From contig NZ_CP080526.1 in the NCBI RefSeq assembly GCF_024746815.1, forward strand, positions 248,001 to 312,000: DNA of 64,000 bases, given 5' to 3'. The translations under genes were made by a program, and so were the position numbers. Under the pieces are notes generated by a model. The model saw nothing but the letters and a program-made list of their open reading frames with translations. It made no database searches and had not been told where the DNA came from. Within the stretch, counting starts at the first letter, position 1, and every line of letters starts with the position of its first letter. This document shows, one piece after another, positions 61,328-64,000 of this stretch. This DNA is from Mesorhizobium sp. AR07 (GTDB taxonomy: Bacteria; Pseudomonadota; Alphaproteobacteria; Rhizobiales; Rhizobiaceae).

Positions 61328-62518
61328 ATGACTATCGAGGAACGCGGCATAACAGATATCAGGTCATCGCGCATCGAATGCCTGGACGGGCTTCGAGCGC
61401 TCGCCGCGAACTGGGTGCTTGTCGGGCACTGCCTGCTGCTGACCGGCTGGCACGTTCCCATCCTCGGCGAGCCGGATCTCGGCGTCGACCTGTTCATCAT
61501 GCTGTCCGGCTTCCTGATGGTGTTTCACTATCAGCTGCGCCAGGACAAGGAGCCTTGGCAAAGACCGGAAACCTGGCTGAAATTCTGGACGCGTCGCTAT
61601 TTCAGGATCGCGCCGCTGTTCTACGTCATGCTTTTCCTGGCGCTGGCGCTTGGCCCCTATCTCTACGAGTCGAGAATCGTCATCGACGATTTCCTGTCGA
61701 GATCGCACCAGGCGCCTGAACGCTACCTCGACAGCGGCCTGAAGAACATCGTCGCCCATCTCACGTTCCTGTTCGGCCTGGTGCCGAACCTCGCCTACCG
61801 TACGCCGCTGCCCGACTGGAGCCTGGGGCTGGAGATGCAGTTCTACGCCGTGTTCCCGGCCGTCATGCTGCTGGTGCGCAGGCTCGACTGGGTCAGGAGC
61901 GCCGTGCTGGTGGCGGCGCTTGGCTGCCTCATCGTGTTTGTCATGGGTCAATTGTCGTTCCGTTTTCCGATGCCGTCGTTCCTGCCGCTGAAAATGCAGA
62001 TCTTCCTGTGCGGAATGCTGTTGGCGGGCGTCGTGCATCAAAGCCGGCCGCGGCCGCTCCTCTATCTCGCATTGGCCGTGCTGCTGGTGGCACTGCCTTT
62101 TGGCGGCGACTACGGATTGGGCAAGCTCCTGGTGCGTGAAGCGCTGGTGGCGGGCTTCTTTGCCCTGGTGCTCTATCGCATGCTGCCGGGAATGGTGGGA
62201 ACGGTGGCGAGGGCGATCGCCGTGACGCTCAGCAACCGGTTCTTTCATCTCATGGGAGAGCTTTCCTTCAGCATGTACCTGATCCATCTGCTGGTGTTGC
62301 AGCCGGTCGCGGCGTTCGTCATCAGCCAATACGGCCACGAACTGGCGGCGCCGCTGCGCTTCGCCATCGTCATGGCTGCCGTCCTGCCGACGGTGACCCT
62401 GCTGTCCTGGATCACTTACACTCTAATCGAGGTCCCTGGCCAGAAGGCGGGCCGCTTCGTCGTCCAGCGCTTTGGGCGGAAAAACGAGCCGGCGCTGGAG
62501 ACGACGCCGGCGGAGTAG
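61328..62518 (+). CDS. membrane acyltransferase (acyltransferase-3 family)
   Basis: The 396-residue protein is of the acyltransferase-3 family without an SGNH domain. It has SSRIECLDGLRALAANWVLVGHCLLL with the catalytic His, LGVDLFIMLSGFLMVFHYQL, WTRRYFRIAPLFYVML and LPDWSLGLEMQFYAVFPAVMLLV. About ten membrane spans are visible. Relatives include NolL and NodX of rhizobia, which O-acetylate Nod factor sugars, but I cannot assign it to either. ATG 61328 was taken as the start because the MTIEERG end is followed directly by the family N-terminus. It probably decorates an exported polysaccharide or lipo-oligosaccharide. Confidence 0.83.
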   Translation: MTIEERGITDIRSSRIECLDGLRALAANWVLVGHCLLLTGWHVPILGEPDLGVDLFIMLSGFLMVFHYQLRQDKEPWQRPETWLKFWTRRYFRIAPLFYVMLFLALALGPYLYESRIVIDDFLSRSHQAPERYLDSGLKNIVAHLTFLFGLVPNLAYRTPLPDWSLGLEMQFYAVFPAVMLLVRRLDWVRSAVLVAALGCLIVFVMGQLSFRFPMPSFLPLKMQIFLCGMLLAGVVHQSRPRPLLYLALAVLLVALPFGGDYGLGKLLVREALVAGFFALVLYRMLPGMVGTVARAIAVTLSNRFFHLMGELSFSMYLIHLLVLQPVAAFVISQYGHELAAPLRFAIVMAAVLPTVTLLSWITYTLIEVPGQKAGRFVVQRFGRKNEPALETTPAE

Positions 62519-62622
62519 CCGCGAAGGACAAGGGGAAGATTGGCAGCTTGGAAGGCGCCCCCGTCGTCCAGACGGCACCGTAACGTTAACCGGGCATCGA
62601 TCAAAATGTGGGATCTGGCGGC

Positions 62623-62875
62623 ATGACCAGATTTTCCCGTGATCCTCTTTATCGTCGCCACCGATTTCCGGCGCAGGTGATTGCCCATGCCGTTTGGCTC
62701 TATTTCCGGTTTCCGCTCAGCCTGCGGATGGTCGAGGATATGCTGGCAGCTCGTGGCGTCATCGTCTCTCACCAGACCGTGCGACTTTGGGCTGAGAAAT
62801 TTGGCAGACACTTTGCCAATGATATCCGGAAGCGATCGGCCGGCAAGCTCGGCGACAAATGGCATCTCGATGAGG
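62623..62875 (+). pseudogene. IS6-family transposase interrupted by a group II intron
   Basis: The frame reads MTRFSRDPLYRRHRFPAQVIAHAVWLYFRFPLSLRMVEDMLAARGVIVSHQTVRLWAEKFG and then KLGDKWHLDE, where the intron begins. This is the N-terminal quarter of an IS6 transposase of a different subtype from the copy at 21432. The break falls exactly at the first catalytic Asp-Glu block WHLDE-V. Confidence 0.85.
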
Positions 62876-63857
62876 GTGCGCCACGAAGGCGCGAAGGAGG
62901 AGCTATGATTTAGGCACTTCCCAAGCAGCCATGCTGCACAGGAGATGAGGGCTGGCCCCTCGAAGCCGGCTTGCAGGAGCGGGTTTCAAACCACCTCAAG
63001 CTGCTGTCGTAAAGAGCGATGGTGGTGAGCGTTGAGGAAAAGGCCGGACTTGATCCGGTCAGGTAAGATGCAAGGAGACGAGCGGGAGCGAACCGCTGAC
63101 GACGTGTCGAAAAGTGCATAGATGGCGTCAAAACCGGGTGGGCTTCGTTAACCCGGGAGAAGTCTGGGAGATACCTGTCTACTGCCCAGATGGCGTCCGG
63201 CATGAAGGCGGCGTGACCTTGCTTCAGGCTCTTGTGTAGAACGTGGGAACCTGTCGCCCCGATGCGAAGGGAGACATCCAAGTGGAAGCACCATGAGGAT
63301 CCGAGTACCGATGCGGGGCACAGGGACGGAGTTGCGTGTAGTAGTGAAGAAGGTGCTGTAATGGCGTTGGAGCGAAGGCGCAACACTGTCCAGCTTTATC
63401 GAAAGGTCAACCGTCATGCGGGAGGAGCCTTTGGGTAAAGCAAAGCCGTTCGATATTCCTAAACGGGCTGTTTGGGAGGCTTATCAACGGGTAAAGGCGA
63501 ACCGGGGTGCAGCCGGGGTCGATGATCAGTCGATCGAGGATTTTGAGCGGGATGTGAAGAACAACCTGTTCAAGCTCTGGAACCGATTGTCATCTGGCAG
63601 CTACTTTCCGCCGCCAGTCAAACGGGTCGCGATCAAAAAGCGGCAAGGTGGTACAAGGCCGTTGGGCATTCCCACGGTCTCAGACCGGATTGCGCAAGGG
63701 GTGGTGAAGGCATACCTGGAACCGGAACTGGAAAGACATTTCCATCCCGATTCCTATGGGTATAGGCCCGGCAAGTCGGCACTCGAGGCCGTGGGTATGG
63801 CAAGGCAGAGATGCTGGCGCCATGACTGGGTTCTCGATCTCGACATTCAGGCCTTCT
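62876..63857 (+). mobile_element. group II intron, 3'-truncated
   Basis: The 5' end GTGCGCCACGAAGGCGCG fits the GUGYG start and domain I fold of bacterial group II introns. About 540 bases of structured RNA sequence follow, then the reverse transcriptase gene. The element breaks off inside that gene at about 63857, so RT catalytic residues, domain V and the 3' splice site are missing. The intron cannot splice by itself. Confidence 0.78.
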
Positions 63858-63874
63858 TGGATCCATTGTCATAA
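63416..63874 (+). pseudogene. ltrA: group II intron reverse transcriptase/maturase, truncated
   Basis: The frame starts MREEPLGKAKPFDIPKRAVWEAYQRVKANRGAAGVD and has the RT blocks TRPLGIPTVSDRIAQGVVKAYLEPELERHFHPDSYGYRPGKSALEAV and WVLDLDIQAF, where the first catalytic Asp lies. After that the expected FF-D-x-I-x-H does not follow; foreign sequence (about 63857) supplies DPLS and a stop. The palm YADD motif, thumb/maturase and HNH parts are absent. Bases 63444-63695 recur at 1-252. Confidence 0.87.
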
Positions 63875-63885
63875 TACCCCCTGGT

Positions 63886-64000
63886 TCACGGTATCTGTTC
63901 GAAGAGGCTGGGATTTTTGTCTATCGTCTTGATCCATAGGCCTTTTCTCTGTCCACGCACGACATGGACGGATTCGAGTTCGCCGCGTTTTACTCGCTGC
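63886..64000 (-). CDS. C-terminal end of a mobile-element protein, partial
   Basis: The minus-strand frame that enters from the right edge reads RVKRGELESVHVVRGQRKGLWIKTIDKNPSLFEQIP and stops at 63886. The pattern (RRGEL-x-x-VHV-x-RGKRKGL-x-I) is like the C-terminal end of recombinase/transposase proteins common in rhizobial mobile DNA. The rest lies outside the window, and the family cannot be fixed. This element probably caused the truncation of the group II intron. Confidence 0.45.
   Translation of the reverse strand, partial: QRVKRGELESVHVVRGQRKGLWIKTIDKNPSLFEQIP

Noticed and set aside
1..64000. CRISPR array
   Set aside because: No regularly spaced short repeats of CRISPR type were seen and no cas genes are present.
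1..64000. Window as a closed circular molecule
   Set aside because: The 252-base terminal similarity is internal (ends at 63695, not 64000) and the sequences diverge on both sides, so it is a dispersed repeat and not an assembly overlap.

Overview
The window is a mosaic of accessory DNA from an alphaproteobacterium, most likely a rhizobium (Rhizobiales). A regulator that reads as NodD, rhizobial-style paa genes, DUF1403/ScpB plasmid-gene remnants and OafA-type acyltransferases support this. No chromosomal housekeeping gene is present. Insertion sequences, Tn3 relics, frameshifted genes and a group II intron point to a symbiotic plasmid, chromid or island.

Region A (1-10.9 kb) looks foreign to a rhizobium. 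It has a serine recombinase, a multi-span membrane protein with an effector-like N-terminus, and a gene for a myristoylated ADP-ribosyltransferase that matches the Xanthomonas type III effector XopAI. That last gene has a good HrpX-type PIP box promoter but is cut by one in-frame stop. Plasmid backbone debris follows: relaxase tails, TrbM, and a ParD-like antitoxin with a decayed zeta toxin. Two copies of one palindrome (GTAGCA-N3-TGCTAC) lie upstream of two separate genes here.

Region B (10.9-16.7 kb) is a Tn3-family transposon with 45-bp perfect inverted repeats. It has a transposase split into two overlapping frames, a resolvase, and two passenger genes I cannot assign. Just outside it lies the 3' half of a tRNA-Arg(CCG), probably a relic attachment site.

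Region C (17-24.9 kb) has a Tat-type flavin amine oxidase paired with a cytochrome c. An IS graveyard follows, then nodD placed directly behind a truncated PanB-like gene, then an AraC regulator.

Region D (24.9-46.1 kb) is intact and carries a near-complete phenylacetate pathway: PaaK activation, PaaABCDE epoxidation, PaaG isomerisation, PaaZ ring opening, a FadJ-like bifunctional enzyme and PaaJ thiolysis. It also has PaaI and a second thioesterase, PaaN, regulators PaaR (TetR) and PaaX, a five-gene Liv-type ABC transporter, and an extra PaaA/PaaC-like diiron-fold protein. Two palindromes of the PaaR-operator type mark the paaN/paaG divergent promoter and the paaJ promoter.

Region E (46.4-52 kb) has an APC permease, a class III PLP enzyme of the phospholyase type and an APH-fold kinase. 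This suggests catabolism of hydroxylysine or another amino alcohol. A frameshifted SDR and a divergent TetR regulator follow.

Region F (52-64 kb) is a decay zone: ScpB/DUF1403, thiolase/DUF35/SDR and alkylsulfatase remnants, IS5, a broken large serine recombinase and a rearranged IS6 copy. It also contains three acyltransferase genes, two of them a tandem duplication. The window ends in an IS6 element interrupted by a truncated group II intron. A 252-bp piece of that intron's reverse transcriptase is repeated in the same orientation at the window's left edge.
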